64,000 nucleotides of DNA from Chryseobacterium sp. C-71 (GCF_020911865.1 NZ_CP087131.1:124001-188000); one strand, 5' to 3'; counted from the first letter of the stretch, positions 8,588-16,902 are shown. Notes: a model not told the origin generated them from the letters alone. Numbers and translations are program-made.

Positions 8588-10507
8588 ATGCAAAAAATAA
8601 ATAAAATTAATCAAATTAATCAATATTTATTAGAGAAATATCCTACCGTTTGGAACACCAAAATTGTTTGGATGCTTTTGGCAAGCTTGCTTGTTCACAT
8701 TCTCTTTTTCATTATCGGTTATCTTTCGCACCTCGATCCTGTTTCTTTGCAGACTCGTACAGTGAGAGATGATTATTTCAAAAACGGACTGATATTTATT
8801 CATCTGATTATCTCTATTTTGATGATTGTGGGGTGGCTGATTATGATGTTTAAAAACAATGCGTTCAAAAACTTTTATCCTTCATCACGAGGTAAACTCT
8901 TTTTGCAGTTTGTACAGTATTTTGTGATTATTTTTGCGAGTACTACTTTCTATTTTTCATACATGTCTGGTTTTAAGATATTTGTTAATCACAAATATCC
9001 CGACTCTGAAATGAAAGAAAATATCGATATCGTCAACAGAAGCTATCCTTTTCTTTCTCAGAATTTAGAATTATACACTTTAGAAAACAGACTTTCACCA
9101 AAACCTTTTTATGATCTTTACTGCGAAACCGAGATTAAAAAAGTAGACCGAAATAAGAAATATTTTGTCTACTATAACAGGGTTTATCAGTATTATACGA
9201 TGTATTCTAAAAAATCTTACAAAAAAGATGAAAATCATGCATACATTCTTCCGGATTATGAAAGAAATCGAGGAATTGAAGCTGTAAAGTCTGACCGAAA
9301 CGATAATTTTGAAACTTTTTACTTCAAAAAAGATGTAGTTGATTTGTCATCTTATATAAAAAGCACAGCGCCAAGTTATTATAACTTTTCTGACGTTTTT
9401 TATGAAAATAATTTCGCAGTTCATGATTATGAAGATTCATATTATACTCGTTATGATGATACTAATGTTTCAGAGAGCGATTTAAAATCCAGACAAGCTG
9501 AAATCAACAGGAAAACCTCTGAGCTTCTTAATAGAAATAATCCTGCAGAAATTGAGAAACTGCTTTCCCAATTTTTAAATATTTCTGAAAAATTTAAAAT
9601 CAGAAACAATTTAAAGGCAAAAGAATGGACTAATATGGTGTATTCTCCACAGAATTTTGAAGTCAGGTATTTTATTAAAACCTATAAACCTGAAAAAGGG
9701 GAAAAATATAACCCAAACAATTCTTCATATTATTCTGACAGAGAAAATAATGAAGTTGCCGAAGCTACAGCAATTGCGGTTGATTCTGCAGCGGCATCGT
9801 ATGTTGATGCAAACGGAACGATTGTCGATGATTCGATTTCTATCACAGAATTTAACCCAGAAATCAATCAACAGATTTCGCCTGAAAAATATTTTTATAA
9901 TAACGTTTCTGAGTTTTACTATTATCAAGATAACTTGAAAGATCTTCTGAATAATGTTGATTATGTGAAAAGTGAGGATTTCTTTTCGCAAAATATTCAC
10001 ATTTATCTTTGGATTGCTTTCTTCCTTTCAACATTGATCTTTAGTTTTAGAATTACAGGTTTAAAATCGCTGTTATTCAGTATTATCAGTGCGGGAGTCT
10101 TAGTTTTAGCTGTTGTTCTAATTACCGTTTTATATTCATTTTCTCACATAGGAAAAGAGGAATATTTTGTCTCTCAGTTAGGTTTGTTGATATCAATAGT
10201 TATTTTGGTGATTCCGTTATTGATGATGAATAAATTTAATAAACTGGTTACCTCAATCTTTGTCAATATTTCGTTGAATGGATTTGTACTTTTTGTATTG
10301 CTGATTTTTATAATCATTTCAATGTATCAAAGAGATGCTTGCCAAGGAACCGTTTACGATCCTGTAAAAGGAGTAGGGTATGAAGACTGCCAATCAATTA
10401 TAGATTCACTTGGGCTTTTCCTCAGTTATATTCTTTTAGTGATAGGATTCATATTCACCTATTTTTATACCACTATTCTCCAAAAATGGAAAGCCAGATC
10501 TGAATAA
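8588..10507 (+). CDS. multi-pass membrane protein, probable partner of the ABC ATPase
   Basis: A 639-residue protein I do not recognise. It has three predicted membrane helices near residues 28-48, 72-92 and 106-127. A hydrophilic domain of about 340 residues, rich in Tyr, Asn and Asp and probably outside the membrane, follows. About five more helices lie between residues 472 and 632. It has no known sequence motif. Its position right behind the ABC ATPase gene and the helix layout suggest the permease of a two-component export or signalling ABC system with an enlarged extracytoplasmic domain (inference). It ends in front of a strong terminator, so the two genes probably form a complete operon. 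Confidence 0.75.
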   Translation: MQKINKINQINQYLLEKYPTVWNTKIVWMLLASLLVHILFFIIGYLSHLDPVSLQTRTVRDDYFKNGLIFIHLIISILMIVGWLIMMFKNNAFKNFYPSSRGKLFLQFVQYFVIIFASTTFYFSYMSGFKIFVNHKYPDSEMKENIDIVNRSYPFLSQNLELYTLENRLSPKPFYDLYCETEIKKVDRNKKYFVYYNRVYQYYTMYSKKSYKKDENHAYILPDYERNRGIEAVKSDRNDNFETFYFKKDVVDLSSYIKSTAPSYYNFSDVFYENNFAVHDYEDSYYTRYDDTNVSESDLKSRQAEINRKTSELLNRNNPAEIEKLLSQFLNISEKFKIRNNLKAKEWTNMVYSPQNFEVRYFIKTYKPEKGEKYNPNNSSYYSDRENNEVAEATAIAVDSAAASYVDANGTIVDDSISITEFNPEINQQISPEKYFYNNVSEFYYYQDNLKDLLNNVDYVKSEDFFSQNIHIYLWIAFFLSTLIFSFRITGLKSLLFSIISAGVLVLAVVLITVLYSFSHIGKEEYFVSQLGLLISIVILVIPLLMMNKFNKLVTSIFVNISLNGFVLFVLLIFIIISMYQRDACQGTVYDPVKGVGYEDCQSIIDSLGLFLSYILLVIGFIFTYFYTTILQKWKARSE

Positions 10508-10524
10508 ATTTAAAATAATCTAAG

Positions 10525-10550
10525 CCTCACAAGTTTTCTTGTGAGGTTTT
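10525..10550 (+). terminator. rho-independent terminator after the ABC pair
   Basis: Perfect 9-bp stem CCTCACAAG / CTTGTGAGG with a TTTT loop, followed by TTTTA, 18 bases after the stop codon of the membrane protein. Confidence 0.85.
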
Positions 10551-10643
10551 ATATTTAAAGCGAATAATACTTTAACAAAATTTATCAAACTCAAAAACTT
10601 ATTTCTGACATCCATTTCGTAATTTTAGCAAAATTTAAAATAA

Positions 10644-11249
10644 GTGAAAAAGTTATTATTTGCAGTTTGCATATCGGCTTCGGTGTTCAGTTTTGCACAA
10701 GATTATTCTGTACCGGCAGCAAGCCCGCGTCAGAAGGTTGAGCAGCAATTTTCTATGTCTAAAATCAGTATCGATTACGGACGACCAGGTGTGAAAGGAA
10801 GAAAAATCTTCGGAGAATTGGTTCCTTACGGACAGGTTTGGAGAGCAGGTGCCAACTCTTCTACAAAAATAACGTTCGGTCAGGCTGTGAACTTCGGTGG
10901 AAAAATGGTTCCTGCAGGAACTTACGGTTTGTTCATCGTACCAACAGAAAAAGATTGGAAAGTGATTTTAAATAAAGATTTCCAGCAATGGGGAGCTTAC
11001 ACATACGATCCAAAACAAGATGTTGTAGATGTAACTGTTCCTGTTAATAAATTAGCTGATAAACAAGAGTGGTTTGAAATTACATTAAACCCAACTGATG
11101 AAAACTCAGGAAATTTGGTAATCAAATGGGATATGGCTCAGGCTGAGGTAGCTTTGAAACCTGCAAAACCTGAAGCAGTAACCAAAATTGCTGAGAAATT
11201 GAAGGAAATCAAAAAAATAGAATCTGACGCTGCAAAAGCAAAAGGCTAA
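10644..11249 (+). CDS. DUF2911 secreted protein
   Basis: A 201-residue protein with a signal peptide ending ...SVFSFAQ, so it is exported to the periplasm or beyond. The mature part is the DUF2911 domain: SISIDYGRPGVKGRKIFGELVPYGQVWRAG-like segments (here KISIDYGRPGVKGRK) and later GTYGLFIVPTEKDWKVILN. The domain is common in Bacteroidota, with no known biochemical role. The start is a GTG at 10644, giving the standard MKK-type signal peptide; no ATG would give a full signal sequence. It lies 10 bases upstream of a GNAT gene. Confidence 0.85.
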   Translation: MKKLLFAVCISASVFSFAQDYSVPAASPRQKVEQQFSMSKISIDYGRPGVKGRKIFGELVPYGQVWRAGANSSTKITFGQAVNFGGKMVPAGTYGLFIVPTEKDWKVILNKDFQQWGAYTYDPKQDVVDVTVPVNKLADKQEWFEITLNPTDENSGNLVIKWDMAQAEVALKPAKPEAVTKIAEKLKEIKKIESDAAKAKG

Positions 11250-11259
11250 GATTTAAAAG

Positions 11260-11787
11260 ATGAATTTTTCTATTCAACCAGTTTTAGAAAACGAAAAATA
11301 TCAATTAATCCCCTTACAGCAAGGGGATTTTGAATTGTTGTATGAAGTGGCTTCTAATCCAAAAGTCTGGGAGCAACATCCGAATAAAGACCGCTACAAA
11401 AGAGAAGTCTTTGAAAACTTTTTTAAAGGTGCAATAGAAAGCCAAGGTGCTTTTAAAATTGTAGAAAAATCTACCGGAGATATTCTAGGAAGTACCCGTT
11501 TTTATGATTTTGATGAATCCAAAAACAGCATTTTCATCGGCTATACTTTCTACGGAACCAATTCTTGGGGAAAGGGCATCAATCCACAGATTAAAAAACT
11601 GATGATGGATTATGTTTTTCAGTTTGTAGATAAAGTGTATTTCCATATTGGGAAAGAAAATTTCCGTTCGCAAATTGCTTTAGAAAGATTGGGCGGACAA
11701 AAGATTGCTGAAGAAGAAGTGGCTTATTTTGGGGAACCGACGAGAACTAATTTTGTGTACGAAATCAAAAAAGAAAACCATTTTTAA
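11260..11787 (+). CDS. GNAT N-acetyltransferase, RimJ/RimL-like
   Basis: A 175-residue acetyltransferase of the RimJ/RimL branch: MNFSIQPVLENEKYQLIPLQ at the start, IVEKSTGDILGSTRFYDF (central strands), IGYTFYGTNSWGKGINPQIKKLMMDY (acetyl-CoA motif A region) and FHIGKENFRSQIALERLGG (C-terminal helix). It should transfer an acetyl group from acetyl-CoA to an amine; the acceptor is unknown. It may be co-transcribed with the DUF2911 gene, but nothing links their functions. Confidence 0.87.
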   Translation: MNFSIQPVLENEKYQLIPLQQGDFELLYEVASNPKVWEQHPNKDRYKREVFENFFKGAIESQGAFKIVEKSTGDILGSTRFYDFDESKNSIFIGYTFYGTNSWGKGINPQIKKLMMDYVFQFVDKVYFHIGKENFRSQIALERLGGQKIAEEEVAYFGEPTRTNFVYEIKKENHF

Positions 11788-11797
11788 GTAAGTTTCA

Positions 11798-11856
11798 CGC
11801 AGATTTTGCTGATTGAGTAGATTTTGAATGCTGAAAATATATCAGCAAAATCTGCG
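11798..11856. repeat. 16-bp perfect inverted repeat element
   Basis: CGCAGATTTTGCTGAT (11798-11813) and its exact complement (11841-11856) flank a 27-base spacer that itself contains related GATTTTG/CTGAAAAT words. It lies just after the GNAT gene and could form a hairpin of terminator size, but without a T-tail. The sequence type is familiar to me from Flavobacteriia intergenic spaces. Confidence 0.65.
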
Positions 11857-11899
11857 AGAGATTTAAATTATAGTTTGTCAACAATTTGTTTTATATAAA

Positions 11900-11991
11900 A
11901 AACTTTGTGAGCTTTTATAAGTGAAACGGCTTTGTGTAACTTAAAAACATTTAGTAGTTAAAAAATCTTTGCGGCCTTTGTGTTAAAAAAT
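11900..11991 (+). repeat. dispersed leader repeat, copy 3
   Basis: Third copy of the leader element, in plus orientation in front of the cupin gene, ending about 13 bases before its ATG. It carries AACTTTGTGAGC, GTGAAACGGCTTTGTG, AACTTAAAAACA, TTAGTAGTTAAAAAATCTTT and CCTTTGTGTTAAAAAA, matching copies 1 and 2 after reverse complementing. Confidence 0.75.
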
Positions 11992-12004
11992 AATTAGTAA
12001 TAAA

Positions 12005-12373
12005 ATGAAAAAATATAAAATTCAAAAATCACCTTTTGTAGTTCCTACAAACGACGGAAAATTGATAGAAGAACACTGGGGAAACTCAACCCAGAACCCA
12101 AATATTTCAATTGCACACATGGTAGCTCCACCAGATTGGATCGAGCCTCATCAAACTCCGGAATTTGATGAATTTACCATTATTATTTCAGGTAAAAAGC
12201 AATTTGAAATTGATGGTGAAAATGTTATTTTAGAAAAAGGACAAAGTATTTTAATTGAAAAAGGAGCAAGAGTTCGTTATAGCAATCCGTTCCCAGAACC
12301 GTGTGAATACATTGCAATTTGTCTTCCTGCTTTTTCGATGGAATTAGTGAATAGAGAACAAGAAATAGTTTAA
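12005..12373 (+). CDS. cupin-domain protein
   Basis: A 122-residue single cupin. The two cupin motifs are visible as HQTPEFDEFTIIISGKKQFEIDG (around residues 49-71) and KGQSILIEKGARVRYSNP (around 81-98); His and Glu residues could hold a metal. Small stand-alone cupins bind metals, sugars or act as isomerases or dioxygenases; nothing here fixes the substrate. The gene ends 3 bases before the zinc-ribbon gene, so the two are probably co-translated. Confidence 0.85.
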   Translation: MKKYKIQKSPFVVPTNDGKLIEEHWGNSTQNPNISIAHMVAPPDWIEPHQTPEFDEFTIIISGKKQFEIDGENVILEKGQSILIEKGARVRYSNPFPEPCEYIAICLPAFSMELVNREQEIV

Positions 12374-12376
12374 AAT

Positions 12377-12607
12377 ATGGCGTTAAAAATTTGTCCCAAA
12401 TGCAAAGAAAATTCATTTACTTGGTTTATCAACGGGAAAACTCATTTGACGAGTTGGAGTTGCTTTAGTTGCGATTACGAAGCGAAGCAAACAGACAATG
12501 TTGAGCAAATATGTGAAAACTGCGAAGAGAAATCAAAAATAAAGTTAAAAGATAAAGAAAATGAGTATTGGTGGTGTTCTAATTGTAGCACAACCAGCGA
12601 TTTATAA
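12377..12607 (+). CDS. small zinc-ribbon protein
   Basis: A 76-residue protein with four Cys pairs: CPKC (about residue 6), CFSC (about 29), CENC (about 46) and CSNC (about 68). These would form two zinc ribbons. No further domain. It may be a nucleic-acid or protein-binding adaptor; the function is unknown. It follows the cupin gene with only 3 bases between and is closed by a strong bidirectional terminator. Confidence 0.75.
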   Translation: MALKICPKCKENSFTWFINGKTHLTSWSCFSCDYEAKQTDNVEQICENCEEKSKIKLKDKENEYWWCSNCSTTSDL

Positions 12608-12610
12608 ACA

Positions 12611-12640
12611 AAAACAACCTCAATCAATGAGGTTGTTTTT
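12611..12640. terminator. bidirectional terminator between convergent genes
   Basis: 12-bp stem AAAACAACCTCA / TGAGGTTGTTTT with an ATCAA loop, flanked by an A-run on the left and a T-run on the right. It serves the zinc-ribbon gene (plus) and the dienelactone hydrolase gene (minus). Confidence 0.88.
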
Positions 12641-12657
12641 AATTTATTATAGTTCAA

Positions 12658-13401
12658 TTACTTCAAAATTTCTTTCAAAAACAAAAGCGTGTGATTCCAT
12701 GCTCTTTTTGCCATCACTGGATTGTAATCTGCAGATTTTGGGTCAGTAAAAGTGTGTTTTGAGTTAGCATAAGTAATGATTTGCCAATCTGCTTTTCCAT
12801 CATTCATTTCTTTTATCAGGTTGTTATAATCTTCTGGAGTTACCCCTTTATCCTCCGCAGGGTTTTCTACTAAAATTTTAGTTGAAATAGCTTCATTCGG
12901 TCTCGACTGATCTTTTCCAATGCTTCCGTGAATGGAAACTACGCCCACAACAGGCAATTTTCCTCTCGCAGATTCTAAAGCTCCCGTTCCGCCAAAGCAA
13001 TATCCAATTACTGCAATTTTCTCAGGAATGGCTCCGTTTTTTTTCAGTTGTTCCAATGCCAGAGAAATTCTCTTTTGGTAAGCTGCGTAATCTTTCTTGT
13101 AAAATCCTGCGGTTTTTCCGGCAGAAGCATTGTCAGTAGGAATATTCCCTTCACCATAAATATCGGCGATAAATGCGATATAACCTTGCTTTTCTAAATC
13201 TGCTGCTGCTGTTTTAGCTTCGTCGTCAATTCCTTTCCAGGCCGGAAGAATCAAAACTCCGGGAAGTTTTTTTCCGGCATTTGAAGTGACCAAGCCGTTG
13301 AGTTTTTGAGTGCCGTCTTGGTAAGAGACTTTTTTCAAATTCTGACTGAAAACTGTTACTGAAGCAAGCAAAGTTGCGGTGATGAAGATTGAACGTATCA
13401 T
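12658..13401 (-). CDS. exported dienelactone hydrolase-family protein
   Basis: A 247-residue alpha/beta hydrolase with a signal peptide (MIRSIFITATLLASVTVFSQ). The dienelactone-hydrolase fold is indicated by GVLILPAWKGIDDEAK near residue 50, the nucleophile elbow IGYCFGGTGALE near 132 with Cys as nucleophile, and a C-terminal catalytic His in SKHTFTDPKS. The Cys nucleophile is typical of the family. The export signal suggests a periplasmic esterase or lactonase of unknown substrate. Nothing nearby suggests an aromatic degradation pathway. Confidence 0.87.
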   Translation of the reverse strand: MIRSIFITATLLASVTVFSQNLKKVSYQDGTQKLNGLVTSNAGKKLPGVLILPAWKGIDDEAKTAAADLEKQGYIAFIADIYGEGNIPTDNASAGKTAGFYKKDYAAYQKRISLALEQLKKNGAIPEKIAVIGYCFGGTGALESARGKLPVVGVVSIHGSIGKDQSRPNEAISTKILVENPAEDKGVTPEDYNNLIKEMNDGKADWQIITYANSKHTFTDPKSADYNPVMAKRAWNHTLLFLKEILK

Positions 13402-13533
13402 ATTTTGTAATTTAATTTAAGAACAATGTACGCAAATACCATGCACAAATTTCACAAAAAAATGCTGATAGTATAAAGCTAATTAAATTTGTAAATAAAA
13501 ACGAATAGGGCATCACTAAAATACTTTAATTTT

Positions 13534-13869
13534 CTACTCTAAACATTTCTTCCAAGCAAGCAATATTTCTTTCCAATCGTTTAGGGGTATTATTCTTTTT
13601 TCAAAACCTTCCTGCCATAGTTCAAAATGTGTAGGCGTTATATGTGCAAACCAATAATTTCCCATACCGCCTCCATGATCTGGATCTTCAATTAGCGAAA
13701 AATTACCAGAAATTGCTAAATCCAAATCAGCAATGATGTCATCCACATCATCAGGATGTCTATAATTATAAATGTAATTAGCAATGGGATTTCCTGAAAT
13801 AATTCCATGAAATTTCTCGGATGATTTTTGCATGGTCAAACCATATTTTTGCAGTAGTATATCGTTCAA
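13534..13869 (-). CDS. hypothetical protein
   Basis: An acidic, Trp/Tyr-rich 111-residue protein I do not recognise. It has no signal peptide or membrane helix. It contains an Asp-rich patch (RHPDDVDDIIADLD, residues about 37-50) and DPDHGGGMGNYWFAHITP (about 62-79). Size and acidity recall immunity-type proteins, but no toxin gene lies next to it, so no function is assigned. Confidence 0.6.
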   Translation of the reverse strand: MNDILLQKYGLTMQKSSEKFHGIISGNPIANYIYNYRHPDDVDDIIADLDLAISGNFSLIEDPDHGGGMGNYWFAHITPTHFELWQEGFEKRIIPLNDWKEILLAWKKCLE

Positions 13870-13946
13870 CTATAAAATATTTAAATATGATATTCGCTTT
13901 ATAAAAATAAAATTTAGAAATCTAAAATGCAGGTTATTACTACAAA

Positions 13947-14378
13947 TTACTCAGCTCTGTAAAACTGATATTCCCCATTTTCGTAATACGCATTGATATG
14001 CTGTAAACCATTCGTTAAAACAATTTCAGAAGCACCAATAATTGAATTATAACGCGCAGTTTGTTCGAAAGTTTTTTCAGTAAGTTTGATTTGCGGAGCT
14101 TTACATTCAATCAGAATTTTAGGCTGTGCTTTTTCTGTTACCAAAAGGTCAATTCTTTTGGTTAAACCATTGAGAACTATCTTTTTTTCTGTAATCAAAG
14201 CGGATACAGAGTAGGATTTTACCGTGAGATAATAATGGATCCAATGCTGTCGAACCCACTCTTCAGGCGTGAGCAAAAGGTAAGTTTTGCGTACCAAGTC
14301 ATAGATAAAAAACTTATCTTTGTCTTTCTTGAATTTAAAATCAAAAGTTTCCTGAAAATTGAGTTTGGGAAGTTCCAT
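13947..14378 (-). CDS. stand-alone HSDR_N-like PD-(D/E)xK nuclease-fold protein
   Basis: A 143-residue protein resembling the N-terminal domain of type I restriction R subunits (HSDR_N-type). It has PEEWVRQHWIHYYL near residue 38, KRIDLLVTEKAQPKILIECKAP (about 74-95) with the Asp and the E-x-K of the PD-(D/E)xK nuclease core, and QTARYNSIIGASEIVLTNG behind it. The helicase half of HsdR is absent, and no methylase or specificity gene is near. It is divergent from holA with 8 bases between starts. It could be a solitary nuclease or repair factor; the role is unknown. Confidence 0.78.
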   Translation of the reverse strand: MELPKLNFQETFDFKFKKDKDKFFIYDLVRKTYLLLTPEEWVRQHWIHYYLTVKSYSVSALITEKKIVLNGLTKRIDLLVTEKAQPKILIECKAPQIKLTEKTFEQTARYNSIIGASEIVLTNGLQHINAYYENGEYQFYRAE

Positions 14379-14386
14379 TAATTAAG

Positions 14387-15424
14387 ATGAAAGAATTAGA
14401 TTTAATCCTCAAAAATATTAAAAATAAAGAAGTATTACCGATTTATTTTTTCCACGGAGAAGAACCTTACTTTATTGATGTTGCTGTAAAAGCCCTTGAA
14501 CACGACTTTCTGGAGGAAGACGAAAAAGCCTTCAATCAAACTGTGACCTACGGAAAAGATACAACCTATCAGGAAGTGCTTTCCTTGGCAAGACAGTTTC
14601 CAATGATGGGCGATAAACAGGTGATTATCGTAAAAGAAGCGCAGGATTTAAAATTTAATGATGAGGAAAGCAGAGCTTTAGAAGCGTATGTTGAAAATCC
14701 GGTTCCGTCAACGGTTTTGGTTTTTGCACACAAACACAAGAAGTTAGACAGCCGAAAAAAGGTTACTAAAACTTTAACGAAAATAAATGCGCTTTTTCTG
14801 AGCGAATCGTTCAAAGACCACAATCTTCCAAAATGGATTGCCGATGAATGCCTCAGATTAAATATAAAAACTGCCCCGAATATTTCTCATCTTTTGGCAG
14901 AATATCTTGGGAATGACCTTTCAAGAATATCTAATGAATTAGGTAAACTAAAAATCATTCTGAAAGAAGGCCAGATTTTAGACGGAACCATCGTTGAGAA
15001 CCACATCGGAATCAGCAAAGAATTCAATGTCTTCGAATTGCAGAAAGCTTTAGGTACAAAAAACGCCAATGCAGCGTTTAAAATTGCTCATTTTATGGGT
15101 AAAAATCCTAAAAACAATCCTTTTGTGATGTTGCTTTCGAGCTTGTATAATTATTTCTCAAACGTAATTATTTACAATACGATGATTGGTCAATCGCCGC
15201 AAGTAATCGCTTCTCAAATGGGTGTGAACCCTTACTTTTTGAAAGATTATGCTGAGGCCGCAAGACTGTATCCATTAAAACATTCTACCAGAGTGATTTC
15301 TATTTTGAGAGAATTTGATATGAAAGGGAAAGGCTTGGGCGCTGTGAATATGAGTGAAGCTGAATTGATTAAAGAATTGGTGTATAAGATTATCAATGTT
15401 GATAAAATCAAAATGAAGGTTTAG
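14387..15424 (+). CDS. holA: DNA polymerase III subunit delta
   Basis: A 345-residue clamp-loader delta subunit. Hallmarks include YFFHGEEPYFIDVAVKALE at the N-terminus, the central AAA+-like strands with MMGDKQVIIVKEAQDL and STVLVFAHKHKKLD, and the C-terminal helical collar (DLSRISNELGKL, GISKEFNVFELQKALG, ELIKELVYKIINV). Delta opens the sliding clamp during loading at the replication fork. Length and layout are normal. The start is 8 bases from the divergent HSDR_N-like gene, so they share a promoter region. Confidence 0.9.
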   Translation: MKELDLILKNIKNKEVLPIYFFHGEEPYFIDVAVKALEHDFLEEDEKAFNQTVTYGKDTTYQEVLSLARQFPMMGDKQVIIVKEAQDLKFNDEESRALEAYVENPVPSTVLVFAHKHKKLDSRKKVTKTLTKINALFLSESFKDHNLPKWIADECLRLNIKTAPNISHLLAEYLGNDLSRISNELGKLKIILKEGQILDGTIVENHIGISKEFNVFELQKALGTKNANAAFKIAHFMGKNPKNNPFVMLLSSLYNYFSNVIIYNTMIGQSPQVIASQMGVNPYFLKDYAEAARLYPLKHSTRVISILREFDMKGKGLGAVNMSEAELIKELVYKIINVDKIKMKV

Positions 15425-15447
15425 ATTGAATGTAGTCATTTCTTTAT

Positions 15448-15530
15448 TTGGGCGACATTTTCCGCCCTCCGTTCCCGCTTTTTTGCTACGCAAAAAGAGC
15501 TCCACTCAGGTCGGGTCGCAAAGAATCATA
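15448..15530. repeat. GC-richer intergenic element
   Basis: This stretch after holA is richer in GC than its surroundings (GGGCGACATTTTCCGCCC, CCGTTCCCGC, GCTACGCAAAAAGAGCTCC, ACTCAGGTCGGGTCGC). It contains small inverted pieces such as GGGCG/CGCCC and TTTTTGC/GCAAAAA, and no coding frame. From memory, similar strings recur between genes in Flavobacteriia. Confidence 0.45.
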
Positions 15531-15659
15531 GTAAAGAAATGCAGTTATCGAAAACCAACATATTTAATATTGACAAGTATCATTAATTTTGCTTTAATAA
15601 AACATTAAAAATCACGAACTTTGTCGTCTTAAAATTTAAATCTTTTTGAAAAGAGAATT

Positions 15660-16601
15660 ATGGAAGAAAATATTTTAGATTGTGTGATCGTAGGATCTGG
15701 ACCTTCTGGTTTTACAGCAGCAATTTATGCAGCAAGAGCAGACCTTAAACCACAATTATATACAGGTTTGGAACCGGGTGGACAATTGACGACAACGACT
15801 GAAGTTGATAATTTCCCTGGTTACCCTGCAGGAATTACCGGCCCCGAAATGATGATGGATCTGCAAAAACAGGCTGAAAGGTTTGATACAAAAGTTCTTT
15901 ACGAAATGATTACCAAGGCCGAATTTTCTAAAGAGGTTGGCGGTGTTCATAAACTATATGCCGGAAATAAGGAGATTTTTGCTAAAACTGTGATTATTTC
16001 TACTGGTGCTACTGCAAAATATTTAGGTTTAGACGACGAAAAAAAATACAATGGAGGTGGAGTTTCAGCATGCGCAACCTGCGACGGATTTTTCTACAGA
16101 GGAAAAGATGTAGTCGTAGTAGGAGCGGGCGATACAGCTGCTGAAGAGGCAACTTACCTTGCAAAATTGGTGAATAAAGTGACCATGTTGGTGAGAAAAG
16201 GTGAGTTCAGAGCTTCAAAAGCAATGATTCACAGAGTTGAAAACACACCGAATATTGAAGTGAAATTTCACCACGAATTGATTGGAATTGAAGGTGAAAA
16301 TAATTTGGTGGAAAGAGCAGTGGTGATCAACAATCAGACTCAGGAGAAGTCGACAGTTGATGTACACGGGATTTTCATTGCTATCGGTCATAAGCCAAAT
16401 ACTGATATTTTCGTTGGTCAAATTGATTTGGATGAAAATGGATATATTGCAACTGAAAAAGGTTCTACAAGAACTAATCTTCCGGGAGTTTTTGCAGCAG
16501 GAGATGTTCAGGATCATATCTACAGACAGGCAATTACTGCGGCAGGAAGCGGTTGCATGGCAGCCATGGACGCTGAAAAGTACTTGGCCGAATTACATTA
16601 A
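15660..16601 (+). CDS. trxB: thioredoxin-disulfide reductase
   Basis: A 313-residue FAD- and NADPH-dependent thioredoxin reductase. It has the FAD motif VGSGPSGFTAAIYAARA (about 11-27), the redox-active C138-A-T-C141 followed by DGFF, the NADPH motif VVGAGDTAAEEATYL (about 157), and the C-terminal FAD segment GVFAAGDVQDHIYRQAITAAGSG (split here as AAGDVQDHIYRQ). It reduces thioredoxin in the cytoplasm. Length is standard and all catalytic residues are intact. It is a single gene closed by a strong terminator. Confidence 0.95.
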   Translation: MEENILDCVIVGSGPSGFTAAIYAARADLKPQLYTGLEPGGQLTTTTEVDNFPGYPAGITGPEMMMDLQKQAERFDTKVLYEMITKAEFSKEVGGVHKLYAGNKEIFAKTVIISTGATAKYLGLDDEKKYNGGGVSACATCDGFFYRGKDVVVVGAGDTAAEEATYLAKLVNKVTMLVRKGEFRASKAMIHRVENTPNIEVKFHHELIGIEGENNLVERAVVINNQTQEKSTVDVHGIFIAIGHKPNTDIFVGQIDLDENGYIATEKGSTRTNLPGVFAAGDVQDHIYRQAITAAGSGCMAAMDAEKYLAELH

Positions 16602-16614
16602 TTTAGAATTAAAT

Positions 16615-16650
16615 AAGTATAAACGCACCAAAATAGGTGCGTTTATACTT
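16615..16650 (+). terminator. terminator of trxB
   Basis: Perfect 15-bp stem AAGTATAAACGCACC / GGTGCGTTTATACTT with an AAAATA loop, starting 14 bases after the trxB stop. Confidence 0.85.
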
Positions 16651-16753
16651 TATGAAATCTCAAGTTTTGGTACAATAATTAATTTCCATTAAAAATAATC
16701 CAATTGATTTTTAATGGATTATTAATTTAAAACAAAATTTAATTTAAAATTGT

Positions 16754-16784
16754 TTTGCAGATATTGAAAAGAGTTTTATATTTG
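16754..16784 (+). promoter_or_regulatory. Bacteroidetes-type promoter of tRNA-Ser
   Basis: TTTG (16754-16757) and TATATTTG (16777-16784) are spaced by 19 bases, an exact fit to the Bacteroidetes -33/-7 promoter (TTTG / TAnnTTTG). The tRNA begins 33 bases further on. Confidence 0.8.
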
Positions 16785-16817
16785 CACCACCAAAAACAAC
16801 GACATATCGGAGTTATT

Positions 16818-16902
16818 GGAGAGATGGCAGAGTGGTCGATTGCGATAGTCTTGAAAACTATTGACTGTAACAGGTCCGGGGGTTCGAATCCCTCTCTCTC
16901 CG
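16818..16902 (+). tRNA. tRNA-Ser (anticodon UGA)
   Basis: An 85-base class II tRNA. The acceptor arms GGAGAGA and TCTCTCC pair fully and are followed by discriminator G. The anticodon loop is CTTGAAA with anticodon TGA, on stem GATAGT/ACTATT. A variable arm of serine size follows, then a T-arm with GGTTCGAATCC. CCA is not encoded. A terminator follows, then a degenerate integrase. Confidence 0.95.

Noticed and set aside
13534..13869. 111-residue protein as an immunity protein
   Set aside because: Acidic composition alone is not enough, and no toxin-like gene is adjacent.
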